Shown: positions 14,189 through 23,069 of the stretch, piece after piece
Layout of the letters: every line of letters begins with the position of its first letter
Position numbering within the stretch: position 1 is the stretch's first letter
Source of the DNA: Methanobacteriota archaeon
GTDB taxonomy: Archaea; Halobacteriota; Methanomicrobia; Methanomicrobiales; Methanoculleaceae
DNA: 35,466 bases
Direction of reading: 5' to 3'
Assembly (NCBI GenBank): GCA_023457135.1
Contig: JAEWMO010000063.1
Coordinates: forward strand, 1-35,466
Notes under the pieces: generated by a model
What the model saw: only the letters and a program-made list of their open reading frames with translations
Database searches by the model: none
What the model was told of the DNA's origin: nothing
Translations under genes and position numbers: made by a program

Positions 14189-16210
14189 ATGGCAGAAGTC
14201 AAGAAGAATAAAGAGGCAAGGATTGGCGTTTTTCTGTGCCACTGTGGTACCAATATCGCAGGTACCATTGACATCGAGGCTGTAAAGGAATACGCCAAGA
14301 CAATCCCGAACGTCGTCGTCACCGACAACTACGCGTATATGTGCTCGACCCCCGGGCAGAACAAGATCGCAGATGCTATCAAGGAGCACGACCTGACCGG
14401 AATCGTCGTCGCGGCCTGTACGCCCCGTCTGCACGAACCCACGTTCCGTAACGCAACCGCGGCAGGCGGCTTAAACCCCTTCCGGTTCGAGATGGCAAAC
14501 ATCCGCGACCAGAACTCGTGGGTGCACATGCACCAGCCCGTAGAGGCAACCGAGAAGGCAAAGGACGCAGTCAGGATCGCCGTAGCAAAGGCATCCCTGC
14601 TTGAGGACCTCGTCCCGAAGAGCGTCCCCGTCGAGAAGACCGCAATGGTCGTCGGCGGCGGTGTCGGCGGTATGCAGGCAGCGCTCGACCTCGCGAACGC
14701 AGGCATCAAGACCTACCTCGTCGAGAAGAGCCCGACCATCGGCGGCAGGATGTCCCAGCTCGACAAGACTTTCCCGACGCTGGACTGCTCGCAGTGTATC
14801 CTGACCCCGAAGATGGTGGATGTCTACCGGAACGAGAACATCGAACTCCTCACCTACACCGAGGTCGAGGCGGTCGAGGGATACATCGGCAACTTCGATG
14901 TGACCCTCCGGAAGAAGGCACGCGGTGTCCTCACCCCCAAGGAAGCGGAGGCCAGGGGCATCGTCGGCGGCGGCTGTACCGGCTGCGGCGACTGTGCCGA
15001 GGTCTGTCCGGTCATCAAGCCGAACCCGTTCGAGCTCGGCATGGCGCCGAGAAAGGCGATCTATATCTACCACCCGCAGGTCTCCCCGCTGATCTACACC
15101 GTCGACTTCGACGCCTGTGTCAAGTGCGGTCTCTGTGTCGAGGCATGCGGCGAGAAGAAGGCAGTCGACCTCGAAGCGAAGGACGAGTTCATGACCGTCA
15201 AGGTCGGTACCGCCATCCTCGCTCTGGGATACGACATCTACCCCATCGAGAGGAAATTCGAGTGGGGCTACAAGAACTACGACAACGTCATCACGAGCCT
15301 CGAGTTCGAGCGGCTGATCTGTGCGTCCGGTCCGACCGGCGGCCACCTCGTCCGGCCGAGCGACGGCGAGACCCCGAAGAAGATCGCGTTCGTCCTCTGT
15401 GCAGGCTCCCGTGACAACACCGATACCGGTAAGCCCTACTGCTCGCGGTTCTGCTGCATGTACTCGCTCAAGCACGCCCACCAGATCATCGAGAAGATCC
15501 CCGGTGCGGTGCCCTACATCTTCTACATGGACATCAGGTCCTTTGGGAAGATGTACGAGGAGTTCTACTACCGCATCCAGAACGAGGGTGCGAAGTTCAT
15601 CCGCGGCAGGGTGGCAAATATCACCGAAGACCCGGTGACCAAGAACCTCCACGTCAACGCGGAAGACACGCTCCTCGGCCGGCCGATCGACATGGAAGTC
15701 GACATGGTCGTGCTCGCGGCAGCCATCCAGCCCTCGGCCGAGACCGAGAAGACCCGCAGGCTCTTCGGTGTCTCCTGCTCGCAGGACGGCTGGCTCCTTG
15801 AGGCCCACCCGAAGCTGAACCCGTGCGGCACCACCACTGCCGGCGTCTACCTCGCCGGTGTCTGCCAGGGACCGAAGGATATCCCCGACACAGTCGCCCA
15901 GGCAGAGGGTGCGGCATCCGCGGCATCCATCCCGATCCACATGGGAGAGGTGGAGCTCGAGCCCTACTTCGCCCAGTGTATGGAGGAGAAGTGCGCCGGA
16001 TGCGGACTCTGTGTGCCCCAGTGCCCCTACAGCGCCCTCTCGCTCGTCGAGAAGGACGGCCGCACCGTCATGCAGGTCACCGAAGCCAAGTGCAAGGGCT
16101 GCGGTACCTGCGGCGGGTTCTGTCCCGGTGGCGCAATCTGGATGCAGCACTTTGCAACTCCGCAGATCGTTGCGCAGATCGACGCATTCCTCCTTGGAGG
16201 TGAACAGTAA
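14189..16210 (+). CDS. hdrA: Heterodisulfide reductase subunit A, electron-bifurcating flavoprotein
   Basis: This 673-residue FAD protein bifurcates electrons between the heterodisulfide (via HdrC and HdrB) and ferredoxin or Fwd. It has an N-terminal Cys-containing domain (CHCGTN at 17-22), a GGGVGG dinucleotide-binding loop at 156-161, DCSQC (199-203), two central Fe-S motifs (C263, C266, C269 and C273; C310, C313, C316 and C320) and two C-terminal [4Fe-4S] motifs (CAGCGLCVPQCP and CKGCGTCGGFCP). All expected Cys positions read as Cys, with no in-frame TGA for selenocysteine. ATG 14189 has GAGGTG 7 nt upstream; an in-frame GTG at 14174 is rejected. mvhD starts right after the stop. Confidence 0.96.
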   Translation: MAEVKKNKEARIGVFLCHCGTNIAGTIDIEAVKEYAKTIPNVVVTDNYAYMCSTPGQNKIADAIKEHDLTGIVVAACTPRLHEPTFRNATAAGGLNPFRFEMANIRDQNSWVHMHQPVEATEKAKDAVRIAVAKASLLEDLVPKSVPVEKTAMVVGGGVGGMQAALDLANAGIKTYLVEKSPTIGGRMSQLDKTFPTLDCSQCILTPKMVDVYRNENIELLTYTEVEAVEGYIGNFDVTLRKKARGVLTPKEAEARGIVGGGCTGCGDCAEVCPVIKPNPFELGMAPRKAIYIYHPQVSPLIYTVDFDACVKCGLCVEACGEKKAVDLEAKDEFMTVKVGTAILALGYDIYPIERKFEWGYKNYDNVITSLEFERLICASGPTGGHLVRPSDGETPKKIAFVLCAGSRDNTDTGKPYCSRFCCMYSLKHAHQIIEKIPGAVPYIFYMDIRSFGKMYEEFYYRIQNEGAKFIRGRVANITEDPVTKNLHVNAEDTLLGRPIDMEVDMVVLAAAIQPSAETEKTRRLFGVSCSQDGWLLEAHPKLNPCGTTTAGVYLAGVCQGPKDIPDTVAQAEGAASAASIPIHMGEVELEPYFAQCMEEKCAGCGLCVPQCPYSALSLVEKDGRTVMQVTEAKCKGCGTCGGFCPGGAIWMQHFATPQIVAQIDAFLLGGEQ

Positions 16211-16636
16211 ATGGCAGACGAGAACTGGAAACCCAAGATCATCGCCATCATCTGCAACTGGTGCTCGTATGCCGGTGCAGACCTCGCAGGCGGCGCCCGT
16301 ATTCAGTACCCCCCCGACATCCGTGCAGTCCGCGTGATGTGCACGGGTCGGGTCGACCCCCTCTTCATCCTGAAGGCATTTCAGGATGGGGCCGACGGCG
16401 TGCTCGTCTCCGGCTGTCACTTCGGCGACTGCCACTACCTTGAGGGCAACTACAAGGCAGCCAAGAGGATGTTCCTCTTGAAGAGTGTCCTCAAGAACAT
16501 CGGTCTTGACGACAAGCGTCTCAGGATGACCTTCGTCTCTGCATCCGAGGGTGCGAAGTGGGGCATGGTCATGTCGGACGTCGTCAAGACCATCAACGAG
16601 CTCGGTCCAAGCCCGCTCAAAGAGTTTGCCAGGTAA
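16211..16636 (+). CDS. mvhD: MvhD-type [2Fe-2S] protein linking HdrA to its electron donor
   Basis: This 141-residue protein of the MvhD/FrhD-like delta family has the pattern C15, C18 (CNWC), C44, C69 and C74 (SGCHFGDCHY), which binds a [2Fe-2S] cluster. In class I methanogens it joins HdrA to MvhAG hydrogenase or formate dehydrogenase. No mvhA, mvhG or fdh gene is in the window, so the donor enzyme must be encoded elsewhere. The ATG follows the hdrA stop without a gap and has GGAGGTGA inside hdrA. Confidence 0.93.
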   Translation: MADENWKPKIIAIICNWCSYAGADLAGGARIQYPPDIRAVRVMCTGRVDPLFILKAFQDGADGVLVSGCHFGDCHYLEGNYKAAKRMFLLKSVLKNIGLDDKRLRMTFVSASEGAKWGMVMSDVVKTINELGPSPLKEFAR

Positions 16637-16666
16637 TATCATATCAATAGACAGGGGATACAGACA

Positions 16667-17068
16667 ATGGCAATCAGTGTGAATTTGATCACGGGTCGCA
16701 CGATCCAGCAGGGGGTGTCCATGGAGGCGGGGAAGGAAAAACCCGCCTACACCACCGCCTGCGGGATCATCGAGCTTGACCCGGCGGACTTTAAAAAGCT
16801 GGGAGCTTACCGCAACACGAACGTACGTGTTACCAGCAAATACGGCAGCGTTATCGTCAAGGCGGTCGAGGCAACCCAGGGTCCCCACCCCGGTGTAGCA
16901 TATATACCGATGGGTCCGTGGGCAAACATGGTGGTCAACCCGAACACCTACTCTACCGGGATGCCTACCTTTAAGGGTACGCCTGTTGAGGTCGAGGTCG
17001 CCAAGAACGAACCCGTCCTTGGCTCGCTTGAGCTGGTGCGCAAGGCTTGCAGGGGTGAACTTGCATGA
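16667..17068 (+). CDS. fwdD: Formylmethanofuran dehydrogenase subunit D
   Basis: This 133-residue protein corresponds to the molybdopterin-dinucleotide-binding domain that in larger oxidoreductases is fused to the C-terminus. Here it is separate, as usual for Fwd/Fmd. GHTVQ-like N-terminal LITGRTIQQGVSMEAGK and GVAYIPMGPWANMVVNPNTYSTGMP are typical. It helps hold the tungsto- or molybdopterin cofactor of FwdB. A 30 nt gap separates it from mvhD, and it overlaps fwdB by ATGA. Confidence 0.93.
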   Translation: MAISVNLITGRTIQQGVSMEAGKEKPAYTTACGIIELDPADFKKLGAYRNTNVRVTSKYGSVIVKAVEATQGPHPGVAYIPMGPWANMVVNPNTYSTGMPTFKGTPVEVEVAKNEPVLGSLELVRKACRGELA

Positions 17069-18378
17069 CCAAGACTGTAACCGATGTTATCTGCCCGTTC
17101 TGCGGAACACTCTGCGACGACCTCGAGGTCGTCGTCAGCGATGACGGCAAGAAACTTCTCGAGGTCTACAACGCCTGCGCCATCGGCGCCGAGAAGTTCC
17201 TGCACTCCCAGGCAAAAGACCGGATTACCCGGCCCCGTATGCGGCAGGAAGACGGCTCCTGGAAGGAGATCACTTACGACGAGGCCGTCGAGTACACAGC
17301 AAAGATGCTCGCCGACGCAAAGAAGCCCCTGATGTACGGCTGGAGTTCCACGAACTGTGAGGCCCAGGCCACCGGCTCCGAGCTCGGCGAGATCGTCGGG
17401 GCGGTCATGGACAACACGGCGACCGTCTGTCACGGCACGTCCCTCATCGCGGTGCAGGATATCGGGATTCCGAGCTGCACGCTCGGCGAGGTCAAGAACC
17501 GGGCGGACCGGATCGTCTTCTGGGGCTGCAACCCGGCCCACGCCCACCCGCGCCACATGTCCCGCTACTCGATCTTCCCCCGCGGGTTCTTCACCGGCAA
17601 GGGCCACACCGGCCGCAAGGTGATCGTCGTCGACCCGCGCCCCACCGACACCGCGAGCGTGGCGGACGTCCACCTCCAGGTCGAGCAGGGCCGCGACTAC
17701 GAACTCCTCAACGCTCTCCGCGTGGCGTTCAAGGGCGAGCAACTCCCCGACGTCGTCGCCGGGATCCCGAAAGAGAAGATCTACGAGGCCGCCGAGACGC
17801 TCAAGAGCGGCCGGTTTACGATCATCTTCTTCGGCATGGGCGTGACCCAGTCGCTCGGCAAAAACCACAACATCGATGAGGCCATCGCGGTTACCCGGGA
17901 CCTGAACGAGTACACGAAAGCGGCCATCATGCCGATGCGCGGGCACTACAACGTCACCGGCTCCGGTCAGGTCTGGGGCTGGCTCTTCGGGTTCCCCTAC
18001 GCAGTGGACCTCTCCCGTGGCTTTGCCCGCTACAACCCCGGCGAGACGACCTCCAACGACCTGCTTCGCAGGGACGAGGTGGATGCCGTCTTCGTCCTCG
18101 GCAGCGACCCCGGCGCGCACTTCCCGTTCAGCTCGGTCAAGAAGATCTACGGCCTCCCGTCGGTCGCCATCGACCCGCACGAGACCCCGACCACCGAGGT
18201 CTGCAAGGTCCATGTCCCGGTCGCGTTCGTCGGCGTCGAGATCGGCGGCTGCGCTTACCGGATGGACAACGTGCCGATCGAGACGAGAAAAGTCGTCGAG
18301 CCCCCGGAGGGCATGATGACCGATGAAGAGTTCCTCGACCGCGTCCTCGCGCGGGTCAAGGAGATCAAGGGGGTATAA
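17065..18378 (+). CDS. fwdB: Formylmethanofuran dehydrogenase subunit B, catalytic W/Mo subunit (Cys form)
   Basis: This 437-residue subunit reduces CO2 to formate at a bis-pterin tungsten or molybdenum centre. An N-terminal [4Fe-4S] motif is formed by C10, C13, C17 and C38. Cys122 in TVCHGTS is the position of the metal ligand that is selenocysteine in some methanogens; here it is a plain TGT codon for Cys. GCNPAHAHPRHMSRYS and VVVDPRPTDTASVAD-like segments fit the pterin-binding fold. Length is normal. Sequence alone does not tell the tungsten (Fwd) from the molybdenum (Fmd) type. Confidence 0.94.
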   Translation: MTKTVTDVICPFCGTLCDDLEVVVSDDGKKLLEVYNACAIGAEKFLHSQAKDRITRPRMRQEDGSWKEITYDEAVEYTAKMLADAKKPLMYGWSSTNCEAQATGSELGEIVGAVMDNTATVCHGTSLIAVQDIGIPSCTLGEVKNRADRIVFWGCNPAHAHPRHMSRYSIFPRGFFTGKGHTGRKVIVVDPRPTDTASVADVHLQVEQGRDYELLNALRVAFKGEQLPDVVAGIPKEKIYEAAETLKSGRFTIIFFGMGVTQSLGKNHNIDEAIAVTRDLNEYTKAAIMPMRGHYNVTGSGQVWGWLFGFPYAVDLSRGFARYNPGETTSNDLLRRDEVDAVFVLGSDPGAHFPFSSVKKIYGLPSVAIDPHETPTTEVCKVHVPVAFVGVEIGGCAYRMDNVPIETRKVVEPPEGMMTDEEFLDRVLARVKEIKGV

Positions 18379-18380
18379 AG

Positions 18381-20087
18381 ATGGCAGAGTTTCTCATCAA
18401 GAACGGATTCGTCTTTGACCCGGTTCTCGGGATCAAGGGCGATAAAGCCGATATCGCCATCAAGGACGGCAAGATCGTTGAGACCACCGCAGTCAAGAAT
18501 GCGAAGGTCATCGATGCGACCGGCAAGACCGTCATGGCCGGCGGGGTCGACGTCCACTCCCATGTGGCCGGCCCGAAAGTGAACGTCGGCCGCAACTTCC
18601 GCCCGGAGGACAAGCTCTTCGGCTACAAGGCCCGGAGCGGCATCGAGCGGATGCAGGGCGGATTCTCGGTCCCGACAACGATCCGGACCGGCTACAACTA
18701 CGCCCGCATGGGCTACACCACGGTGATGGAAGCGGCCATGCCGCCGCTCTACGCCCGGCACACCCATGAAGAGATGCGGGACACCCCGATCCTCGACCAG
18801 GGTGCCTACCCGGTCTTCGGGAACAACTGGTTCGTGCTCGAGTATCTCAAGAACCACGAGATCGAGAACACCGCTGCCTACATCGCCTGGCTCCTCAAGG
18901 CGACGAAGGGTTACGCCGTCAAGGTCGTCAACCCCGGCGGCACGGAAGCCTGGGCCTGGGGCCTGAACTGCGAGAACGTTCACGACCCGGTTCCGTACTT
19001 CGACATCACCCCGGCCCAGATCATCAAGGGCCTCATCGAGGCGAACGAGTACCTCGGTCTCCCGCACTCGATGCACATGCACGCGAACAACCTCGGGAAC
19101 CCCGGCAACTACACGACGACGCTCGACTCGTTCAAGCTCTCCGAGGGCATCAAGCCCAACAGCAAGTTCGGCCGCGACCAGGTGATGCACCACACCCACG
19201 TCCAGTTCCACTCCTATGGTGGCGACTCCTGGGCGAACGTGGAGTCGAAGGCGAAAGAGATCATGGCCTACGTGAACTCGCACGACAACCTCACCATCGA
19301 CATGGGTCAGGTGACGCTCGACGAGACCACGACCATGACCGCCGACGGCCCGTTCGAGCACCACCTCACCGAGCTGAACCACCTGAAGTGGGCGAACGTC
19401 GACGTCGAACTCGAGACCGGGTCCGGGGTCGTGCCCTACGTCTACAGCCCCGGCATCAAGGTCTGCGCCATCCAGTGGGCGATCGGTCTTGAACTCGCGC
19501 TGCTCGCCAACGACCCCATGCGGGTCTTCATGACCACCGACCACCCCAACGCCGGCCCCTTCATCCGCTACCCGCGGATCATGAAGTGGCTCATGAGCCA
19601 GGAGGCTCGGGACCAGCAGTTCGACGCCTTCAAGCACAAGGACAAGGTCATCGACGCGACCAACCTCGCCGGCATCGACCGCGAACTCTCGCTCTACGAG
19701 ATCGCGCAGATGACCCGTGCCGGACCGGCGAAATCGCTCGGCCTCGCCCACATGTACGGCGGCCTTGCTCCCGGCCTCGAGGCGGATGTCGTTATCTACG
19801 ACTTCAACCCGAACGAGCCCTGCGCACCCGACGTCATCGAGACGGCGTTCGGCAATGCCGAGCACCTCTTCAAGGCCGGGGTCCAGGTCATCCGCGACCA
19901 CGAGATCGCCAGCAACGGCAACAAGCGGACCCTCTGGGTGAACGCGAAGGTCGACGAGAACCCCCAGGTGATGCGTGACGTCAAGGAGAAGTTCCTCCGC
20001 TACTACACCGTCACCCTGAACAACTACGAGGTTACCGGGCACTACCTCCCCAACCCGTACGTGATCGAGGTTGACGCAACACAGTGA
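18381..20087 (+). CDS. fwdA: Formylmethanofuran dehydrogenase subunit A, amidohydrolase
   Basis: This 568-residue amidohydrolase-fold subunit takes the formate made by FwdB through an internal tunnel and condenses it with methanofuran at a binuclear metal site. Seen: DVHSHVAG with the metal pair His59 and His61, Lys181 (in GYAVKVVNPGG) at the place of the carboxylated lysine, HMHANNLGNPGN, HHTHVQFHSYGG, and FMTTDHPNAGPF with the catalytic Asp region. Length and motifs match FwdA throughout. It starts 2 nt after fwdB. Confidence 0.96.
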   Translation: MAEFLIKNGFVFDPVLGIKGDKADIAIKDGKIVETTAVKNAKVIDATGKTVMAGGVDVHSHVAGPKVNVGRNFRPEDKLFGYKARSGIERMQGGFSVPTTIRTGYNYARMGYTTVMEAAMPPLYARHTHEEMRDTPILDQGAYPVFGNNWFVLEYLKNHEIENTAAYIAWLLKATKGYAVKVVNPGGTEAWAWGLNCENVHDPVPYFDITPAQIIKGLIEANEYLGLPHSMHMHANNLGNPGNYTTTLDSFKLSEGIKPNSKFGRDQVMHHTHVQFHSYGGDSWANVESKAKEIMAYVNSHDNLTIDMGQVTLDETTTMTADGPFEHHLTELNHLKWANVDVELETGSGVVPYVYSPGIKVCAIQWAIGLELALLANDPMRVFMTTDHPNAGPFIRYPRIMKWLMSQEARDQQFDAFKHKDKVIDATNLAGIDRELSLYEIAQMTRAGPAKSLGLAHMYGGLAPGLEADVVIYDFNPNEPCAPDVIETAFGNAEHLFKAGVQVIRDHEIASNGNKRTLWVNAKVDENPQVMRDVKEKFLRYYTVTLNNYEVTGHYLPNPYVIEVDATQ

Positions 20088-20099
20088 GGTGCAGAAAGG

Positions 20100-20906
20100 A
20101 TGGAAACCGTTACACTCACCATTAAGGACCAGCCCGGGCTGTACCTCGAGGCCGACACCATCACTCCCGATGCGTTCGCCGGGAAGAAGGCTGAAGAGAT
20201 CGCCGGACTCCCCGTCTACATCGGAAGGGACGAGCACAAACTCGGAGAGTTCTTCGAGGTCTCCGGCAAAGCCGGAGCGACCGCAGCGGAGACAAAGATC
20301 GTCGTCAAAGGCGATCTCTCCCGGGTCAAGTACATCGGCATGAAGATGACTGCCGGCGAGATCGTCGTCGACGGCAACGCCGATATGTACGTCGGTGCCT
20401 GGATGCAGGGCGGCAAGATCACCGTGAACGGGAACGTTGACGCCTTTGCCGGAACCGGGATGAAGGGCGGGGAGCTCATCATCAAGGGCAACGCCGGGAA
20501 CTACCTCGGCGCTGCATACCGCGGAGACTGGCGCGGCATGTCCGGCGGAAAGATCACTGTTGCCGGCAACGCCGGGAGCGACCTCGGCACCTTCATGACC
20601 GGCGGCGAGATCGTCATCGGCGGCGACGTCGACGTCCACGTTGCAACCCACGCCGAAGGCGGCAAGATCGTCATCAAGGGCAACGCGAAGAGCCGCCTTG
20701 GCGGCCAGATGGTCGAAGGCGAGATCTATGTCTTCGGCAACATCGATGTCATGATGCCCGGGTTTGCATACCGGGAAGATGTCGATATCGAGGTGGACGG
20801 CACCAAAGGACGGTTCGCCCTCTACGAGGGTGACCTTGGCGAGCGCCACCGCAAGCGGAAAGGCCAGACGATCTACGCCAAGTTATACCAGCAGATCAGG
20901 GCCTGA
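20100..20906 (+). CDS. fwdC: Formylmethanofuran dehydrogenase subunit C, beta-helix
   Basis: This 268-residue protein is related to the C-terminal domain of glutamate synthase. From about residue 75 it repeats a pattern of the type GGxIxVxGNA (GNADMYVGAWMQGG, GNVDAFAGTGMKGG, GNAGNYLGAAYRGD, GNAGSDLGTFMTGG, GNAKSRLGGQMVEG), giving a right-handed beta-helix. In Fwd it is structural and packs against FwdA, FwdB and FwdD. It is the last gene of the operon and is followed by a U-tract. Confidence 0.95.
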   Translation: METVTLTIKDQPGLYLEADTITPDAFAGKKAEEIAGLPVYIGRDEHKLGEFFEVSGKAGATAAETKIVVKGDLSRVKYIGMKMTAGEIVVDGNADMYVGAWMQGGKITVNGNVDAFAGTGMKGGELIIKGNAGNYLGAAYRGDWRGMSGGKITVAGNAGSDLGTFMTGGEIVIGGDVDVHVATHAEGGKIVIKGNAKSRLGGQMVEGEIYVFGNIDVMMPGFAYREDVDIEVDGTKGRFALYEGDLGERHRKRKGQTIYAKLYQQIRA

Positions 20907-20913
20907 TCTCTCC

Positions 20914-20937
20914 TTTTTTTCGCTCTGCATGCAGAGC
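20914..20937 (+). terminator. Terminator of the fwd-hdr operon
   Basis: A run of seven T (20914-20920) lies 8 nt after the fwdC stop. A 16 bp perfect palindrome, GCTCTGCATGCAGAGC (20922-20937), follows immediately. The T-run is the likely archaeal terminator; the palindrome may act as a back-up or protect the 3' end. Confidence 0.6.
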
Positions 20938-20988
20938 AGCACCGACCTCCAGGAGGCTGACGTAGCATGTGTGGAAAAAATAACAAAA

Positions 20989-21090
20989 AGTAGTACTATT
21001 TTTATTATTTCATACTACTCACGGAGTGGTATGATAAATTTGCTATTCAGTGCAATTGACCCTTATTCCCCGAATATTTAATATTGCACT
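20989..21090. promoter_or_regulatory. Inverted repeats upstream of mcr
   Basis: Three copies of a TACTACT-like word occur: AGTAGTA at 20989-20995, TACTACTC at 21013-21020, and inverted GAGTGGTA at 21024-21031 (one mismatch). A second inverted pair, AGTGCAAT (21049-21056) and ATTGCACT (21083-21090), follows. All lie 180-280 nt before mcrB, so they are either distal control sites or part of a long leader. Confidence 0.45.
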
Positions 21091-21093
21091 TCC

Positions 21094-21263
21094 GATATAT
21101 ATCCAATCATAGGCATAAATAGGAATGCTTATATCATCAGAGAAGGTTACTATCTTTTTGTCCCACGAGGACGTGCAGTAGTTACCGGCAGACACAGCCA
21201 GCGATACTTTTAGCGTTCACTTCACACTCCCGGATTGTATGCATTTAAAGAGGGTAATGGAGG
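21094..21263 (+). promoter_or_regulatory. mcr promoter region and leader
   Basis: TATA-like candidates are GATATATATCC (about 21094-21103), CATAAATAGG (about 21114-21123) and CTTATATC (21128-21135). I cannot choose between them by eye. Any of them implies a leader of about 110-150 nt before mcrB. GGAGG at 21259-21263, 6 nt before the ATG, is the ribosome binding site. Confidence 0.4.
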
Positions 21264-21269
21264 AAAATT

Positions 21270-22574
21270 ATGGCAAAATACAAGGAAACTATTGACCTGT
21301 ACGATGATGCAGGCAAGCAGTTGAAGAGTGGTGTGCCGCTGGAAAAGATCAGCCCGCTGGTCAACCCGGCAACCAGGAAGCTCATCGACCTGACCAAGAG
21401 GACGATTGCAGTCAACCTGGGAGGCATCCAGGAGTCCCTGAAGACCGGAAAGGTAGCGAAGGGCTACGTTCTCGGACGCGAGATGAACCTCGACATCGTC
21501 GGCAACAAGGACGCCATCATTGAGAAGATCAAGGGAATGGTCCAGGTCGAGGAGGGTGACAACACCAACATCCGCGAGTTCGGCGGCGGTAAGCTCATCC
21601 TCGTCGAGGTGCCCAGCGCCCGCCTGGAGGCCGCATCCACCTACGATGCCGCTGTCACCTCGGTCGCAGCCGCGACAACCTACTCGCTCGTCGAGCAGTT
21701 CAACATCGGGGCGTTCGACGCAGCGATGGTCAAGGCGGCAGTCTGGGGTTCCTACCCGCACACGATGGACCTTTCCGGTGCCAACGTCGTGTCCATTCTT
21801 TCGATCCCCCAGAACAACGAAGGTCTCGGCTACGCGCTCCGTAACATCCCGGTAAACCACGCCGTGATGATGACGAAGAAGAACGCGATGCAGGGAGCGG
21901 CACTCGCATCCACCTTCGAGCAGGCAGGAATGTTTGAGATGGGTAACGCCATCGGACCGTTCGAGCGCGCCCAGCTGCTCGCGTACGCCTACCAGGGCCT
22001 GAACGCGAACAACCTGGTCTACGACCTCGTCAAGAAGAACGGTGCAACCGGAACCATCGGTACCGTCGTCCAGAGCCTGGTCGAGCGCGCCATCGAGGAC
22101 AAGGTCATTGTCCCCGGCAAGAAGGGCGGCTACTTCCAGTTCTACGACACCAAGGACCCCATGCTCTGGAACGCCTACGCAGCTGCGGGAACCATGGCGG
22201 CCACCATGGTCAACTGCGGTGCCGGACGGTTCGCCCAGGCAGTCTCCTCGACGCTCCTGTACTTCAACGACCTGCTCGAGCACGAGACCGGCCTCCCCGG
22301 CTGTGACTACGGCCGTGTCATGGGTACCGCCGTCGGGTTCTCGTTCTTCAGCCACTCGATCTATGGTGGTGGCGGCCCCGGTATCTTCAACGGCAACCAC
22401 GTCGTGACCAGGCACGCAGCCGGTGTGGCTATCCCGTGCGTGGTCGCTGCAGCAGCGCTCGACGCCGGAACCCAGATGTTCTCGCCCGAGAGCACCTCCA
22501 AGGTCTACGGCGACACCTTCGGCCAGGTTGACGTCTTCAACAAGCCGATCCAGCAGATCGCACAGGGTGTGTAA
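21270..22574 (+). CDS. mcrB: Methyl-coenzyme M reductase beta subunit
   Basis: This 434-residue beta subunit of the (alpha-beta-gamma)2 enzyme forms part of the coenzyme B channel and F430 pocket. MAKYKETIDLYDDAGKQL at the start, FNIGAFDAAMVKAAVWGSYPHTMD, GNAIGPFERAQLLAYAYQGLNANN, and the strongly conserved GYxMGTAVGFSFFSHSIYGGGGPG-type segment near residue 350-370 identify it. Codon use is strongly biased towards C-ending codons, as in highly expressed genes. First gene of mcrBDCGA. Confidence 0.98.
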   Translation: MAKYKETIDLYDDAGKQLKSGVPLEKISPLVNPATRKLIDLTKRTIAVNLGGIQESLKTGKVAKGYVLGREMNLDIVGNKDAIIEKIKGMVQVEEGDNTNIREFGGGKLILVEVPSARLEAASTYDAAVTSVAAATTYSLVEQFNIGAFDAAMVKAAVWGSYPHTMDLSGANVVSILSIPQNNEGLGYALRNIPVNHAVMMTKKNAMQGAALASTFEQAGMFEMGNAIGPFERAQLLAYAYQGLNANNLVYDLVKKNGATGTIGTVVQSLVERAIEDKVIVPGKKGGYFQFYDTKDPMLWNAYAAAGTMAATMVNCGAGRFAQAVSSTLLYFNDLLEHETGLPGCDYGRVMGTAVGFSFFSHSIYGGGGPGIFNGNHVVTRHAAGVAIPCVVAAAALDAGTQMFSPESTSKVYGDTFGQVDVFNKPIQQIAQGV

Positions 22575-22591
22575 ATAACACAAGGATACTA

Positions 22592-23068
22592 ATGACAGAC
22601 GCCATATACCCTCAGGTTCGAATCGTTTCTGCGCGATTCCTCAAGCCCGATACGGTGGAACGGCTCCTGAACAGAATCATTCAGGTCGGCGGGATTCGCC
22701 GGATGTCCCTTAACGGACAGAGCATTCCCGCCACTGTTCCCTATGGCCCGGCACGGGGGAAACCCAACCCCCACCCGGACCGTAAGGCCATCCGTGTCGG
22801 AGACCAGGAAGTCCAGCTCCGGGTACAGGTCGGAACGATCATCCTGGAGCTCGAGGACGAGTCGTACATCCCGGCAATAGGGGAAGCAGTTGACGAGGTC
22901 TTTGCCGATAAGGACTTCTCCTGCATCGTCCAGAAGGGGCGGTACATGAAGACCCAGCCGACACTGTCCGACTACGCAAAGTACGGACCTGACGCCGACA
23001 GCGAGATCCTCGGACTCGTCGATCCGAGAAGGAAAGACGGTCCTGTTATCATCCAGGGAACCAAGTAA
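22592..23068 (+). CDS. mcrD: Methyl-coenzyme M reductase operon protein D
   Basis: This 158-residue accessory protein is not part of the mature enzyme. The family is thought to act in assembly or cofactor loading of apo-MCR. Family features are YPQVRIVSARFLKPDTVERLLNRI, the RRMSLNGQSIPATVPYGPARGKPNPHPDRK-type segment near residues 37-66, and the acidic LELEDESYI. It lies 17 nt after mcrB and 1 nt before mcrC. Confidence 0.95.
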   Translation: MTDAIYPQVRIVSARFLKPDTVERLLNRIIQVGGIRRMSLNGQSIPATVPYGPARGKPNPHPDRKAIRVGDQEVQLRVQVGTIILELEDESYIPAIGEAVDEVFADKDFSCIVQKGRYMKTQPTLSDYAKYGPDADSEILGLVDPRRKDGPVIIQGTK

Positions 23069-23069
23069 G

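Noticed and set aside
14471..16888. Very long open frame (805 codons) on the minus strand opposite hdrA and mvhD
   Set aside because: It mirrors the third-position bias of the GC-rich hdrA gene. It has no ribosome binding site and no recognisable domain, and the plus-strand genes are certain.
17428..17430. Selenocysteine at the fwdB metal-ligand position
   Set aside because: The codon for residue 122 is TGT (Cys). No in-frame TGA was seen in fwdB, hdrA or mvhD.
18255..20849. Long minus-strand open frame (864 codons) opposite fwdA and fwdC
   Set aside because: It is an antisense shadow of highly biased codons; its repetitive acidic, Val/Asp-rich translation reflects the complement of the fwdC and fwdA codons.
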